DNA from: Amycolatopsis acidicola
GTDB taxonomy: Bacteria; Actinomycetota; Actinomycetes; Mycobacteriales; Pseudonocardiaceae
Length of the DNA: 64,000 nucleotides
Assembly (NCBI RefSeq): GCF_007713735.2
Contig: NZ_VMNW02000028.1
Coordinates: forward strand, 1 to 64,000
Direction of reading: 5' to 3'
Each line of letters starts with the position of its first letter. Position 1 is the stretch's first letter. Below the pieces are notes generated by a model. It saw only the letters and a list, made by a program, of their open reading frames with translations, did no database searches and had not been told where the DNA came from. The translations under genes were made by a program, and so were the position numbers. Below are positions 1 through 8,373 of the stretch, in pieces.

Positions 1-126
1 TGTTTACCCCTCCCGCGGGCGTGTTTGCCCCTCCCGCGGGCATGTTTGCCCCTCCCGCGGGCATGTTTGCCCCTCCCGCGGGCATGTTTGCCCCTCCCGC
101 GGGCATGTTTGCCGCGTACGGCGGCG
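1..126. repeat. 21-bp tandem repeat array A
   Basis: Five near-identical 21-bp units occupy 1-105, each beginning TGTTTGCCCCTCCCGCGGG, and a sixth decayed unit covers 106-126. The array may continue left of the window. Read on the minus strand the unit begins GGCAAACATGCCCGCGGGA, which matches the repeat at 18481-18564 at 15 of 21 positions, so it is an inverted member of the same family. Because 21 is a multiple of three, the array is open in several frames and gives low-complexity heptapeptide ORFs that I do not treat as genes. Confidence 0.9.
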
Positions 127-163
127 TGCTGGCCCGTGGCGCCGGCGCGTTCGCCCCGGCGGC

Positions 164-247
164 GGCCAACGCACGCACGCGAGCGGCCAACACATACACG
201 CGAGCGGCCAACACACGCACGCGAGCGGCCAAGACGCGCGGGCGCGC
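164..247. repeat. 21-bp tandem repeat array B (GGCCAAC family)
   Basis: Units start at 164, 185, 206 and 227. Each begins GGCCAA, and the first three continue to ACGCGAGC; the last is diverged. The same 21-bp register and GGCCAAC head recur at 18481-18564 and 24781-24864. The array lies just beyond the 3' end of the KstD-like gene (stop at 293), so it is non-coding and in a position to affect transcript ends. Arrays A and B have opposite orientation within this one intergenic space. Confidence 0.88.
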
Positions 248-292
248 GGGCGAGCGGCCCGGCGCCGAGCCCGGGACCTGGGCCGCGCAGGC

Positions 293-1951
293 TCAGGAAC
301 TCACTCCGCAGGCGTGTTCGGCGGCTACGAAGCCGAAGACCATCGTGTTCCCGATACTGCCGCCCGCGCCGAGGTACGTGCGGCCCATGACCGTCGAGGT
401 GATGTTGCCGGTGGCGTACAACCCCGGCACGGGCTCGCCGGCCTCACCGAGGACGCGCGCGTGCTCGTCGGTCACCAGGCCGCCGCACGTGCCGACATCG
501 CTCGGGTAGATCCGGAGCGCGTAGAAGGGCGCGCGGTCCAGCGGCCCCAGCGCCGGGTTCGGTTTGTTCCCCGGGTCGCCGAGATGCCGGTTGTACGCCG
601 ACTCCCCGCGCCCGAACTCCGGGTCCTCTCCCTTGGCCGCGTGCACGTTGAAAGACTCCACAGTGGACACGAGCCCGGCCGGGTCGATCCCGCAGGCCGC
701 GGCCAGCTCCGCCGGCGTCGCGCCCTTCTTGATCTTCCCGCTCGCCAGCCATTCCTTCGGCAGCCTGCCGACGCTGGTCTGCGAATGCGTGTACTTCCGC
801 CGGTAGTTGTCGTCGAACACCAGCCAGCACGGGACGGCCCTGGCCGTCTTGTCCCGCGCGAACATCGCCTTCCCCACCTCCACATACGAGTTCGCCTCGT
901 TGCAGAAGCGCTTACCGGCCTCGTCCACGTAGATCGTGTGTGCCCGCTGCCGCGCGCTGTTCAGCGCCGACATGCCGAAGTACGAGGACGGGTTGGGCAG
1001 CCACCACGCCTCGTCCAGCAGATCCGTCCGCGCGCCGAGCGCCATCGCCGTCGCGAGCACCTCACCCGTGTCGCCCGGGTTCGACATCGACCACTCGCCC
1101 GTCGTCCGCTGCTCACCGCCGTGCTCCCGGCGCATCTTTTCGTTGTGCGCGAAGCCTCCCGCCGCGAGCAGCACGCCTTTCCGCGCCTGGATGTTCTTCG
1201 CGACGCCGTCGCGGGTGATCCGCACGCCCGTCACCTTGCCGTCCTCGACCACGAGATCGTCCACTGTGGTCTCCAGCCAGATCGGGACACGCCGCTCCAC
1301 CGCCCGCTCCACCAGCTGCCCGACCAGCGAGGACCCGTTGGTGAGCAAGGGTTTCCGGCGGATCTTCGAGACCAGGCCCCGCAACGCGATCCGGCCCGCG
1401 ACGCGCAGGCTGCCCAGCGAGCGGTTGAAATGCATCATGGCCGGGATCTCTTCGGTCATCGCGGGGAACCCGATCGACGCCGCGAGCCCCGGCTGGAGCT
1501 TGTGCCGCCACTCCCCAAGGCGCCGCCCGTCGTACGGAAGGCCCTCGATGGACCGGCCGGCAGCCTTGCCGCCCTTGCGGTTGTCGTAGTAATCGGGATA
1601 CCCATCGCACCGCTTGAACCGCATCCCCGCGCCCTGCAGGAAGGTGATCATCCGCGGCCCGTCGGTGAGGTACGCGTGGCGGCGTTCCCGCGAGGAGCCG
1701 GGGCCGGAGTCGCCGACCACCTCCTCGAAGTACGCCATCCCGTCCTCGTAGGAGTCTTCGCCGGCCCGCAGCAGCGGGTTGACCGGCAGCCAGACCATCC
1801 CGCCGGACATGGCCGTCGAACCGCCGACGAGCGCCTGTTTTTCCAGGACCAGCGCGGAAAATCCGGCGTCCGCGGCGCGCAGCGCGCCCACCAGCCCGCC
1901 GCCACCACTGCCCACGCTGACGAAATCGTATACTGAATCCCACTCAGGCAT
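293..1951 (-). CDS. FAD-dependent 3-ketosteroid delta-1-dehydrogenase-like flavoprotein
   Basis: The 552-residue protein has an N-terminal Rossmann motif (VGSGGGG near residue 13, followed by an acidic LEK at the end of the second strand) and the GGSTAMSGG segment typical of the fumarate reductase/KstD FAD family. The C-terminus carries TCGGLVTDEHARVL and a closing GAGGSIGNTMVFG, also family hallmarks. Such enzymes introduce a double bond next to a keto group in steroids and other cyclic ketones. The ATG at 1951 is chosen because the nucleotide-binding fold starts nine residues later; the frame is open to 2188 but would overlap the upstream regulator. It is the last gene of the leftward P450 operon, 17 bp after a TetR gene. 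The substrate cannot be read from sequence. Confidence 0.85.
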   Translation of the reverse strand: MPEWDSVYDFVSVGSGGGGLVGALRAADAGFSALVLEKQALVGGSTAMSGGMVWLPVNPLLRAGEDSYEDGMAYFEEVVGDSGPGSSRERRHAYLTDGPRMITFLQGAGMRFKRCDGYPDYYDNRKGGKAAGRSIEGLPYDGRRLGEWRHKLQPGLAASIGFPAMTEEIPAMMHFNRSLGSLRVAGRIALRGLVSKIRRKPLLTNGSSLVGQLVERAVERRVPIWLETTVDDLVVEDGKVTGVRITRDGVAKNIQARKGVLLAAGGFAHNEKMRREHGGEQRTTGEWSMSNPGDTGEVLATAMALGARTDLLDEAWWLPNPSSYFGMSALNSARQRAHTIYVDEAGKRFCNEANSYVEVGKAMFARDKTARAVPCWLVFDDNYRRKYTHSQTSVGRLPKEWLASGKIKKGATPAELAAACGIDPAGLVSTVESFNVHAAKGEDPEFGRGESAYNRHLGDPGNKPNPALGPLDRAPFYALRIYPSDVGTCGGLVTDEHARVLGEAGEPVPGLYATGNITSTVMGRTYLGAGGSIGNTMVFGFVAAEHACGVSS

Positions 1952-1968
1952 CGTTGCCTCCGGGTCGG

Positions 1969-2676
1969 TCAGGAAGTGACGGAGCTTTCGTCCACCGGCG
2001 TCACGGCCGCAGTCCACATGCCGACGAGCACGTCCACCAGTCCGGTCGCCGCTTCGTCCCAGCCGGCAGGGTGCACCTGCTGCCCGTCCGCGAGCGCGCG
2101 CTCGCGTTCGGCGCACATCTGCAGGATCACGTGGCTGGCTATCCGGTATCGTTCGCGCAGCACGGGTTCGGGCAGCTCGGGCAGGCACCCGGCGAGCCCG
2201 TCCAGCACCCGCAGCATCGACTCGGACGTCGCCTCCTCGACGACGATCCGGCGCAGCCCCGGGTCGGTCGCCACCTGCGCCATGAACCGCGCGTACCAGG
2301 TGGGCGGCCCGCCCGCTTCGAGCAGTTCGAGGTACGGGTGGACGAGGCAGGTGGCCCAGTCGCGGAGCCCGGGTTTCGCGCCGAGGCGGGCTATCCGGTC
2401 CTCGCGGGCTTCGTTGACTCGCGCGTTGAACCGGCGGACCAGCGCGCGCACCAGATCGGCCTTGGAATCGAAGTAGTACCCGACCACGGAGGTGTTTCCC
2501 TTTCCCGCGGCAGCACCGATCTGGCGGTTCGACACCGCCAGCACCCCCTGTTCGGCGAACAACCGCACGGCCGCTTCGAGGATCGCGTTGCGCGTCGCCA
2601 CGCCGCGACTGTCCGAAGTGGCCGACTCGCCGCGGGGCGGCAGTGCACCGCCGGCCGCCAGCTTGAACTCATCCAC
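1969..2676 (-). CDS. TetR-family regulator, paralogue 1
   Basis: This is a 235-residue TetR protein with an N-terminal helix-turn-helix (RQIGAAAGKGNTSVVGYYF) and a ligand-binding C-terminal half. It starts with GTG at 2676 behind a GGGAAGG ribosome site. It lies between its own paralogue (2713-3402) and the KstD-like gene in one leftward operon. Both paralogues share the variant recognition helix GxGNxxVxGYxF, KADLVRA and the late QMCAERERA segment, so they probably arose by duplication. It is a candidate ligand of the palindrome at 5765-5788; the effector is unknown, though a CoA thioester or the pathway substrate is likely. Confidence 0.85.
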   Translation of the reverse strand: MDEFKLAAGGALPPRGESATSDSRGVATRNAILEAAVRLFAEQGVLAVSNRQIGAAAGKGNTSVVGYYFDSKADLVRALVRRFNARVNEAREDRIARLGAKPGLRDWATCLVHPYLELLEAGGPPTWYARFMAQVATDPGLRRIVVEEATSESMLRVLDGLAGCLPELPEPVLRERYRIASHVILQMCAERERALADGQQVHPAGWDEAATGLVDVLVGMWTAAVTPVDESSVTS

Positions 2677-2712
2677 CGGTCCGTGCGCCTTCCCGTTTCG
2701 CTTCCCCGCGAA

Positions 2713-3402
2713 TCATACTGGCCTCCCGTGCCCCACCAAGTGCAGCTTCACCGGCGGCGCCGTCGTGCACGGCGCCGTCCAGATGCCGGCCAGCGCGTCG
2801 ATGAGCCCGCCGGCCAGCGCCCGCCAGCTCGAACGCTCGGTCCGTTCTCCGGCCGCCACGGCCCGTTCCCGTTCCGCGCACATCTGCACGATCACCTGCT
2901 GCACGACCTCGTCCCGCGCGGCGGCGACGTCGGCGGGCATCGCGGGCAGGCAGCGCGTCAGCGCTTCCCGCGTGCGGCGGAGGCTCGGCGAGAGGCAGGC
3001 CTCCTCGGTGATCACCGCTTTGAGCTTCGCGTCGGTCATCGCCTGCGCGCACAGCCGGGCGAAGTAGGTGGTGCCCTGCGTGGCGAAATGGTCCGTCCAC
3101 GGATGGATCAGGCAGCCGAGCCACTCCCGGATCCCGGCCGAATCGTCCAGCCGCGTGAGCATCGCCGCGCGCGAGCGTTCGACGTCGACGGTGAACCGGC
3201 GCGTGATGGCCCGCACCAGGTCCGCCTTCGTGCCGAAGTGGTACCCCGCCACGGCCGGGTTTCCCTGCCCGGCGGCCTCGCCGATCTGGCGGCTGGTCGA
3301 GGCGAAAACGCCTTGTTCGGCGAACATCCGCTCGGCGGTGTCGAGCACGAGCACCCGGCCGGCCCTGCGACGCTCCACAGTGGACAGCGAGGTGGTGGTC
3401 AT
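2713..3402 (-). CDS. TetR-family regulator, paralogue 2
   Basis: This is a 229-residue TetR protein with the helix-turn-helix RQIGEAAGQGNPAVAGYHF, which differs from its neighbour's in only a few positions. The ATG at 3402 overlaps the stop of the SDR gene (ATGA), so it is translationally coupled to the P450/SDR operon. The C-terminal effector domain is more diverged than the DNA-binding part. That suggests the two regulators recognise related operators but respond to different ligands, or act as a heterodimer; both ideas are inference. Confidence 0.85.
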   Translation of the reverse strand: MTTTSLSTVERRRAGRVLVLDTAERMFAEQGVFASTSRQIGEAAGQGNPAVAGYHFGTKADLVRAITRRFTVDVERSRAAMLTRLDDSAGIREWLGCLIHPWTDHFATQGTTYFARLCAQAMTDAKLKAVITEEACLSPSLRRTREALTRCLPAMPADVAAARDEVVQQVIVQMCAERERAVAAGERTERSSWRALAGGLIDALAGIWTAPCTTAPPVKLHLVGHGRPV

Positions 3403-4223
3403 CGCGCCGCCTCACCGGCCCCGGCGATCTTCGCCAGGTCCTCGGACTTGAACGGGGTGCCCGCGGTCGTGCCGCCGTCGACGGGCAGCACGATGCCGGT
3501 GATGTACGCGGAGCGCTCGCTCGCCAGGTACAGCGCGGCCTCGGCCACATCGGACGCGGCCCCGTCACGGCGCAACGGCCGGGAAACAGCCATGATCGCG
3601 CGGATGGCGGCCACCCTGCCACCGTCCTCTTCGGACATCGAACTCGCCAGCAGCCCGGTGGGGATGTTGCCGGGCGCGATGCAGTTGACCCGCACCCCGT
3701 GCTCGGCGAGGTCGATCGCCACCGATTTGCTCATCTGGATCACACCGGCCTTGGACGCGCGGTAACTGATCACGCTCCGGCCGGCGTTGATGCCCCCGAC
3801 CGAGGTCACGTTGACGACGGCACCGCCGCCGTTGCCCGCCATGTGCCGGGCCGCCTCCTGGGTGCCGACCATCGTCCCCAGCAGGTTGACCGCCATCACG
3901 TGGCCGAAGTCGGAGAAGTCCTCGTCGAAGAACCGCGGGTGCATGTTCCCGGACACCCCGGCGTTGTTGACCATCACGTCCAGCCCGCCGAGCGTCTCCA
4001 CGGCGAACCGGATCAGCCCGCGCACGTCTTCGGGATCGGCGACGTCGGTCTGCCGGAAGACCGCGGCGTCCCCGATGGCGGCGGCCGTGGCCTTGCCCGC
4101 TTCGGCGTTCACGTCGGCCAGCACCACACGGGCGCCTTCCTCGGCGAAGCGCCGCGCGATGCCCTGGCCGAGGCCCGAAGCCGCACCGGTGACGACAGCG
4201 ACCTTGCCCGCGAACTCACTCAT
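3399..4223 (-). CDS. Short-chain dehydrogenase/reductase
   Basis: This classical SDR of 274 residues has the cofactor motif T12-G13-xxx-G17-x-G19, NNAG near residue 86, and the catalytic set S141, Y154, K158 (YRASK). An acidic residue (LAD) after the second strand points to NAD(H) rather than NADP(H). Such enzymes interconvert secondary alcohols and ketones. Sitting after the P450 and before the flavoprotein, it could oxidise the hydroxyl installed by the P450 to the ketone that a delta-1-dehydrogenase would need. The ATG at 4223 is preferred over the GTG immediately before it. Confidence 0.88.
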   Translation of the reverse strand: MSEFAGKVAVVTGAASGLGQGIARRFAEEGARVVLADVNAEAGKATAAAIGDAAVFRQTDVADPEDVRGLIRFAVETLGGLDVMVNNAGVSGNMHPRFFDEDFSDFGHVMAVNLLGTMVGTQEAARHMAGNGGGAVVNVTSVGGINAGRSVISYRASKAGVIQMSKSVAIDLAEHGVRVNCIAPGNIPTGLLASSMSEEDGGRVAAIRAIMAVSRPLRRDGAASDVAEAALYLASERSAYITGIVLPVDGGTTAGTPFKSEDLAKIAGAGEAAR

Positions 4224-4235
4224 CACAAGCCCCCG

Positions 4236-5471
4236 TCACCAGGACACCGGAAGGGAGTAGACGCCGTAGGCGAGCCGGTCGTGTTTGAACTCGACCTCGT
4301 CCAGCGTCGTGGCCAGCCGCAATCCGGGCAGGCGCTTGAAGATCGTGCCGAACACGACCTGCAGCTCGACCCTCGCCAGCTGCTGGCCGACGCACTGGTG
4401 GATGCCGTAGCCGAAGGCGTGGTGGTCGCGGGCGGAGCGGCGCAGGTCGAGCCGGGCGGGCTCGTCGAAGGTCCGCGGATCGCGGTTGGCCGTGGCCAGC
4501 TCGATGATGATGCCTTCGCCGGACTTGATCTCCACCCCGGCGATGCCGATGTCCCCCTTGGCGATCCGCCGCTGTCCATTGTGGATGATGCCGAGGTAGC
4601 GCAGCAGTTCCTCCACCGCGTTCGCGACCACCGCCGGGTCGTCGGTGTCGCGCAGCACGGCCAGCTGATCCGGGTTCCGGAGCAACGCCAGCGTGCCGAG
4701 GCCGATCATGTTCGAGCTCGTCTCGTGCCCGGCCACGAGCAGCCCGAGCCCCATCGACGCTGCCTCGAACACCGTGATCTCGTCCGAGACCACTCGCTGG
4801 GCCAGATCGGAGATCACGTCGTCCTGCGGCTCGGCCGCGCGCTGTTCGACCAGGCCGACCAGGTACTGCAGCTGCGCCGCGAAGGACTGCATCGCCTGCT
4901 CTTCGGAGGCGTACCGGTCCACGGCGATGGTCGCCTGCTCCTGCACGAATTCATGATCCTCATAAGGCACGCCGAGGATCTCGCAGATCATCCGGGTGGG
5001 CAGCGGCAGGGCGAGCGCTTCGACGAAATCGGCGGGCGAAGGGCCCGCCGTCATCGTGTCCAGCAGCTCGTCGGTGATCCGCTGGATGACCGGCCGCATC
5101 GCCTGTACGCGCTTGAACGTGAAGGGCGCCGTCATCATCCGCCGGTACTTCGTGTGCACCGGCGGGTCGGTGTTGAACACCGAATCGGGCCGGTGCGGCG
5201 CCATTTTCGAGATGCCCTCGTTCCAGTGCGGGAACCCCGGCAGCCGGTCGTCCACGCTGACCAGCGGGTCCGACAGGAGCGCGCGCTGTTCGGCGTGCCC
5301 GGTGACGATCCACGGCGTGCTGCCGTCCCAGATCCGCACCCGCCGCACGGGCCGTTCGGTGACGCTCGCCCGCAGTTCGGCCGGCGGGTCGAACGGGCAC
5401 CCCTGTTCCCGGTCCATCGGGAAGTACGGCGCGGTGTCCGCTTCCGGTCCCGACGCCAGTGTCTCGGACAT
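4236..5471 (-). CDS. Cytochrome P450
   Basis: This soluble bacterial P450 of 411 residues has an oxygen-activating I-helix AGHETS, the K-helix ExxR in EELLRY, and the heme-binding loop FGYGIHQCVG with the axial cysteine at 360. It has no membrane anchor and no fused reductase. The ferredoxin gene 31 bp upstream is its probable electron donor; a ferredoxin reductase is not encoded here and must come from elsewhere. The SDR follows after 12 bp. It hydroxylates an unidentified substrate at the head of the catabolic route. Confidence 0.93.
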   Translation of the reverse strand: MSETLASGPEADTAPYFPMDREQGCPFDPPAELRASVTERPVRRVRIWDGSTPWIVTGHAEQRALLSDPLVSVDDRLPGFPHWNEGISKMAPHRPDSVFNTDPPVHTKYRRMMTAPFTFKRVQAMRPVIQRITDELLDTMTAGPSPADFVEALALPLPTRMICEILGVPYEDHEFVQEQATIAVDRYASEEQAMQSFAAQLQYLVGLVEQRAAEPQDDVISDLAQRVVSDEITVFEAASMGLGLLVAGHETSSNMIGLGTLALLRNPDQLAVLRDTDDPAVVANAVEELLRYLGIIHNGQRRIAKGDIGIAGVEIKSGEGIIIELATANRDPRTFDEPARLDLRRSARDHHAFGYGIHQCVGQQLARVELQVVFGTIFKRLPGLRLATTLDEVEFKHDRLAYGVYSLPVSW

Positions 5472-5502
5472 GTGTTCCGGGTTCCTTTCGGTCAGGACTG
5501 GA

Positions 5503-5697
5503 TCAGGACTGGAGACGGATCGCCTGCGCGGGGCAGACGGCGGCGGCCGTGCGCACGCCTTCCTCGGCCCCGGCCGGTGCTTCGGGCGCCAGCAGCACCA
5601 CGATGCCGTCCTCGTCGCGCTGGTCGAAGACGTCCGGCGCGGCGGCGGCGCACTGCCCGGCGGCCACGCACAGGTCCTGCTCGACGCTGATCTTCAT
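5503..5697 (-). CDS. [3Fe-4S] ferredoxin
   Basis: This 64-residue ferredoxin begins MKISVEQDLC. Cysteines 10, 16 and 55 (CPAQAI) are retained, but the position of the second cysteine of a [4Fe-4S] motif is A13, which defines the [3Fe-4S] type used with actinobacterial P450s. It is the first gene of the leftward operon and directly precedes the P450, so it very likely delivers electrons to it. The open frame extends upstream to 6003, but the ATG at 5697 gives the normal family length. Confidence 0.92.
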   Translation of the reverse strand: MKISVEQDLCVAAGQCAAAAPDVFDQRDEDGIVVLLAPEAPAGAEEGVRTAAAVCPAQAIRLQS

Positions 5698-5764
5698 GGG
5701 CAACCTCGTTCGATCATCACGAAATGAGTGCACCGTTTGAGGGGATGGTAGGCCGCCCGGGAAA

Positions 5765-5788
5765 TTTGAGTCAACCGGTTGACTCAAA
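5765..5788. promoter_or_regulatory. Perfect 24-bp palindromic operator in divergent promoter region
   Basis: The half-site TTTGAGTCAACC is followed directly by its exact reverse complement, giving a 24-bp perfect palindrome. It lies in the 289-bp gap (5698-5986) between the leftward ferredoxin/P450 operon and the rightward amidohydrolase operon. Length, symmetry and position fit a TetR-type operator controlling both directions; the two TetR genes at 1969-3402 are the natural candidates. The rest of the gap is G/C-rich with no ORF I would support. It ends with an AGGAGGA ribosome site at 5974-5980. Confidence 0.8.
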
Positions 5789-5986
5789 ACTCTGCGGGGG
5801 TGTTCACTCGGGTCTGTGGCGGGCACCACACCGACCGGGAAGGGTCGCCCACGACGAGCTCGCACCGGCCCGCCACCCGTTCGCGGCCCCGGGCCGGCCC
5901 GCGCCGGCCCGTGCCTGCCCCCGTACCCCGCCGAGGCCCGTAACCCTTGTGGGACAACGGATTTCACGACCCCAGGAGGATCGACG

Positions 5987-7162
5987 ATGACCGTCCAGGC
6001 CACCCCAGCGCAGCCGTTCTACCCGCCGGGCGGGCTCGGCGCGCCCAAGGACCGCCAGGGCCACGCCGCCGGCATCGACGTCGGCCTGCCCGCCGGGACC
6101 GAGGTCTTCTCCGCGGACAACCACATCTCGCTCGCCGACGACATCTTCTACGAGCGGCTGCCCGCGGAGTTCCGCGACAAGGCGCCCCGCATCTGGTACG
6201 AGGACGGCGCCTACGAGCTGGGCATCGACGGGATGTCCTTCCTGCCGCCGGAATTCACCCAGGTGCTGATGCAGTACGACCCGCTGCTGGGCGCGGGCTC
6301 GGGCAACCCGCGGGCGCGCCGCGAGCAGCTCGCCGAAGACGGCGTGCGGAAGGAGCTGGCGTTCCCGAACGCGTTGCTGGCGCTGCTGTTCATGCCGGAC
6401 CGCGACCTCAAGGAGCGCTGCTTCCGGATCTACAACGAGTACATCGCGGGCATCCAGGAGGCTTCGCCCGGACGGTTCCACGGCGTCGGGCTGATCAACT
6501 GGTGGGACGGCGCCGGCGCGCGCCGGACCCTGGACGAGCTGAAATCGCTCGGCCTGCGGACTTTCCTGATGCCGCTCAACGCCGGGCACACCGACGAGGG
6601 CCCGGTCGACTACGCCTCGGAGAAGATGGACCCGGTGTGGGAGGCCATCGAGGAGTCCGGTGTGCCGGTCTCACACCACATCGGCGAGTCGCCGCTGTCC
6701 GCGCCTTGCGAGCGCAACGGGATCGCGGTCGGGATGGTGCACAACGTCGCGCCGTTCCGCGAGATGTTCGGCCGCTACGTCCTCGGCGGGATCCTCGACC
6801 GCCACCCCGGGCTGAAGGTCGGCTGGTTCGAAGGCGGGATCAACTGGGTGCTTTCCGCGCTGCAGGACGCCGAGCACATGGTCGCCTCCTACCGGCACAT
6901 GTTCAACCACGAGATCCGGCACGAGCCGCGGTACTACTGGGACACCAGCATGTACGCCTCGTTCATGGTCGACCCGCTGGGGCTGCGGCTGATCGACGGC
7001 ATCGGGGTGGACCGGGTGATGTGGTCCTCGGACTACCCGCACAACGAAAGCACCTACGGCTACTCGGAAAAGTCGATCGCCGCCGTCGTCGACGCCGTCG
7101 GCCCCGAGGCCGCCGCGAAGGTCGTCAGCGGCAACGTGCAGCGGTTCCTGGGCCTGGCATGA
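5987..7162 (+). CDS. Amidohydrolase family 2 metal-dependent hydrolase
   Basis: This 391-residue TIM-barrel amidohydrolase (PF04909 type) has an N-terminal metal motif ADNH (residues 43-46), a central SHHIGES and the C-terminal SSDYPHNEST, matching the SD(Y/F)PH signature of the family. Members hydrolyse or decarboxylate ring compounds, lactones and dioic acids. The ATG at 5987 follows a strong AGGAGGA site by six bases. It is the first gene of the rightward operon and overlaps the M24 gene by 4 bp. It probably opens or decarboxylates the product of the P450/SDR/flavoprotein steps. Confidence 0.87.
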   Translation: MTVQATPAQPFYPPGGLGAPKDRQGHAAGIDVGLPAGTEVFSADNHISLADDIFYERLPAEFRDKAPRIWYEDGAYELGIDGMSFLPPEFTQVLMQYDPLLGAGSGNPRARREQLAEDGVRKELAFPNALLALLFMPDRDLKERCFRIYNEYIAGIQEASPGRFHGVGLINWWDGAGARRTLDELKSLGLRTFLMPLNAGHTDEGPVDYASEKMDPVWEAIEESGVPVSHHIGESPLSAPCERNGIAVGMVHNVAPFREMFGRYVLGGILDRHPGLKVGWFEGGINWVLSALQDAEHMVASYRHMFNHEIRHEPRYYWDTSMYASFMVDPLGLRLIDGIGVDRVMWSSDYPHNESTYGYSEKSIAAVVDAVGPEAAAKVVSGNVQRFLGLA

Positions 7163-8373
7163 GCGCGATCGCCATCCCGGAAACCCCCGATCTGCACCGG
7201 ATGCGGCGGGAGGTCGGCGCCCGGCTGCGCGAGACGATGGCGCAGCACGGCGTGAACGTGCTCGTGCTGATCGGGAACAGCAACGTCAGCTACGCCACCG
7301 GCGCCAGCTGGCCGCTCGGCGATTCGGGGCTGGCCCACGTGGACCGCCCGGTCGCCGTCGTACTGGCCGACGACGAGTGGCCCCATCTGTTCATGCCGTT
7401 CCGCGAAGGCGTTTCGCCGGATTCGGGGTTGCCGGCCGACCATGTGCACGGCCCGGTGTACCTCGAGTTCGAAGAGGGCGTCGACGAGTTCGCCAAGACG
7501 CTGGCCGGTCTCGTGCCCGCCGGCGCGGTGTTCGCGGTCGACGAGCTGACCGGCGCGATGCGGCGGGAGCAGCAGCGCCTGTTCGGGGCGAACCCGCTCG
7601 CCGACGCCGCGATCGTGCTCGCCTCCTCGAAGGTGGTGAAGACTCAGGACGAGCTTTCCTGTATGCGCCGGGCTTTGCGGATCACCGAGCAGGCGATGGT
7701 CGACATCGACGCGGCCGTCGCGCCCGGAGTGCGCCAGATCGACCTGTCCGCGCGGTTCCTGCGGCGCGCGTTCGAGCTCGGCGCGACGGCGAACCTGCTC
7801 GAACCGATCTGGCAGATCATGCCGAACAGCCGGGCGGAAGGCGTGTGGACCACGCACGGCGACCTGGCACTGCCGCTGCTGCCCACCGAGCGGGAACTCG
7901 TCCGCGGGGACGTGCTGTGGACCGACGTCAGCATCAACTACGACGGCTACTGCTCGGACTTCGGCCGCACCTGGTGCGTCGGGCAGGACCCGTCGCCGCG
8001 CCAGGTCGCGCAGTTCCGGCGGTGGCAGGAGATCGTGGACGCGGTCCTGGCGGTCACGAAGGCCGGGGCGACCGCGGCCGACCTCACCGCGGCCGCGGTC
8101 GAGGCGCACGGCGACGGGACCCGGCCCTGGGTCCAGCACTTCTACCTCGGCCACGGGCTGGGCGTCGACGCGGCCGAGATGCCGTTCGTCGGCACCGACC
8201 TCGGCCAGGAGTTCGACGAAAACCTGGTGTTGCAGCACGGAAGCGTGCTGGTCCTGGAACCCATCGTCTGGGCGGACGGCACCGGCGGCTACCGCGGCGA
8301 GGAGATTCTCGTGATCACCGACGACGGCTACACCCGGCTCACCGACTACACCTACGCTCCCTATGGCGACTGA
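7159..8373 (+). CDS. M24 family metallopeptidase-like hydrolase (intact metal site)
   Basis: This 404-residue creatinase/aminopeptidase-P fold protein has an N-terminal creatinase-type domain (about 15-155) and a pita-bread domain. All five metal ligands are present: D256 and D267 (TDVSINYDGYCSDFGRT), H332 (GHGLG), E367 (LEPIVW) and E381 (GEEIL). Members cleave Xaa-Pro bonds, creatine or other amide/C-N bonds. The start overlaps the amidohydrolase stop (ATGA). The next gene is a degenerate paralogue, so the pair may form a hetero-oligomer. The in-cluster substrate is unknown and may be an amide intermediate. Confidence 0.88.
   Translation: MSAIAIPETPDLHRMRREVGARLRETMAQHGVNVLVLIGNSNVSYATGASWPLGDSGLAHVDRPVAVVLADDEWPHLFMPFREGVSPDSGLPADHVHGPVYLEFEEGVDEFAKTLAGLVPAGAVFAVDELTGAMRREQQRLFGANPLADAAIVLASSKVVKTQDELSCMRRALRITEQAMVDIDAAVAPGVRQIDLSARFLRRAFELGATANLLEPIWQIMPNSRAEGVWTTHGDLALPLLPTERELVRGDVLWTDVSINYDGYCSDFGRTWCVGQDPSPRQVAQFRRWQEIVDAVLAVTKAGATAADLTAAAVEAHGDGTRPWVQHFYLGHGLGVDAAEMPFVGTDLGQEFDENLVLQHGSVLVLEPIVWADGTGGYRGEEILVITDDGYTRLTDYTYAPYGD

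Noticed and set aside
1-247. CRISPR array
   Set aside because: The 21-bp units are contiguous with no unique spacers and no cas genes are present.
4-509. ORFs over the 21-bp repeat arrays, encoding peptides such as repeated GQTCPRE or AANTRTR
   Set aside because: The period of 21 keeps all frames open, codon use is meaningless there, and no ribosome site or homology is visible; I treat the region as non-coding repeats.
314-1936. Long antisense ORF (540 aa) opposite the KstD-like gene
   Set aside because: It is a high-GC shadow of the real gene; the translation is Arg/His/Pro-rich and has no domain.
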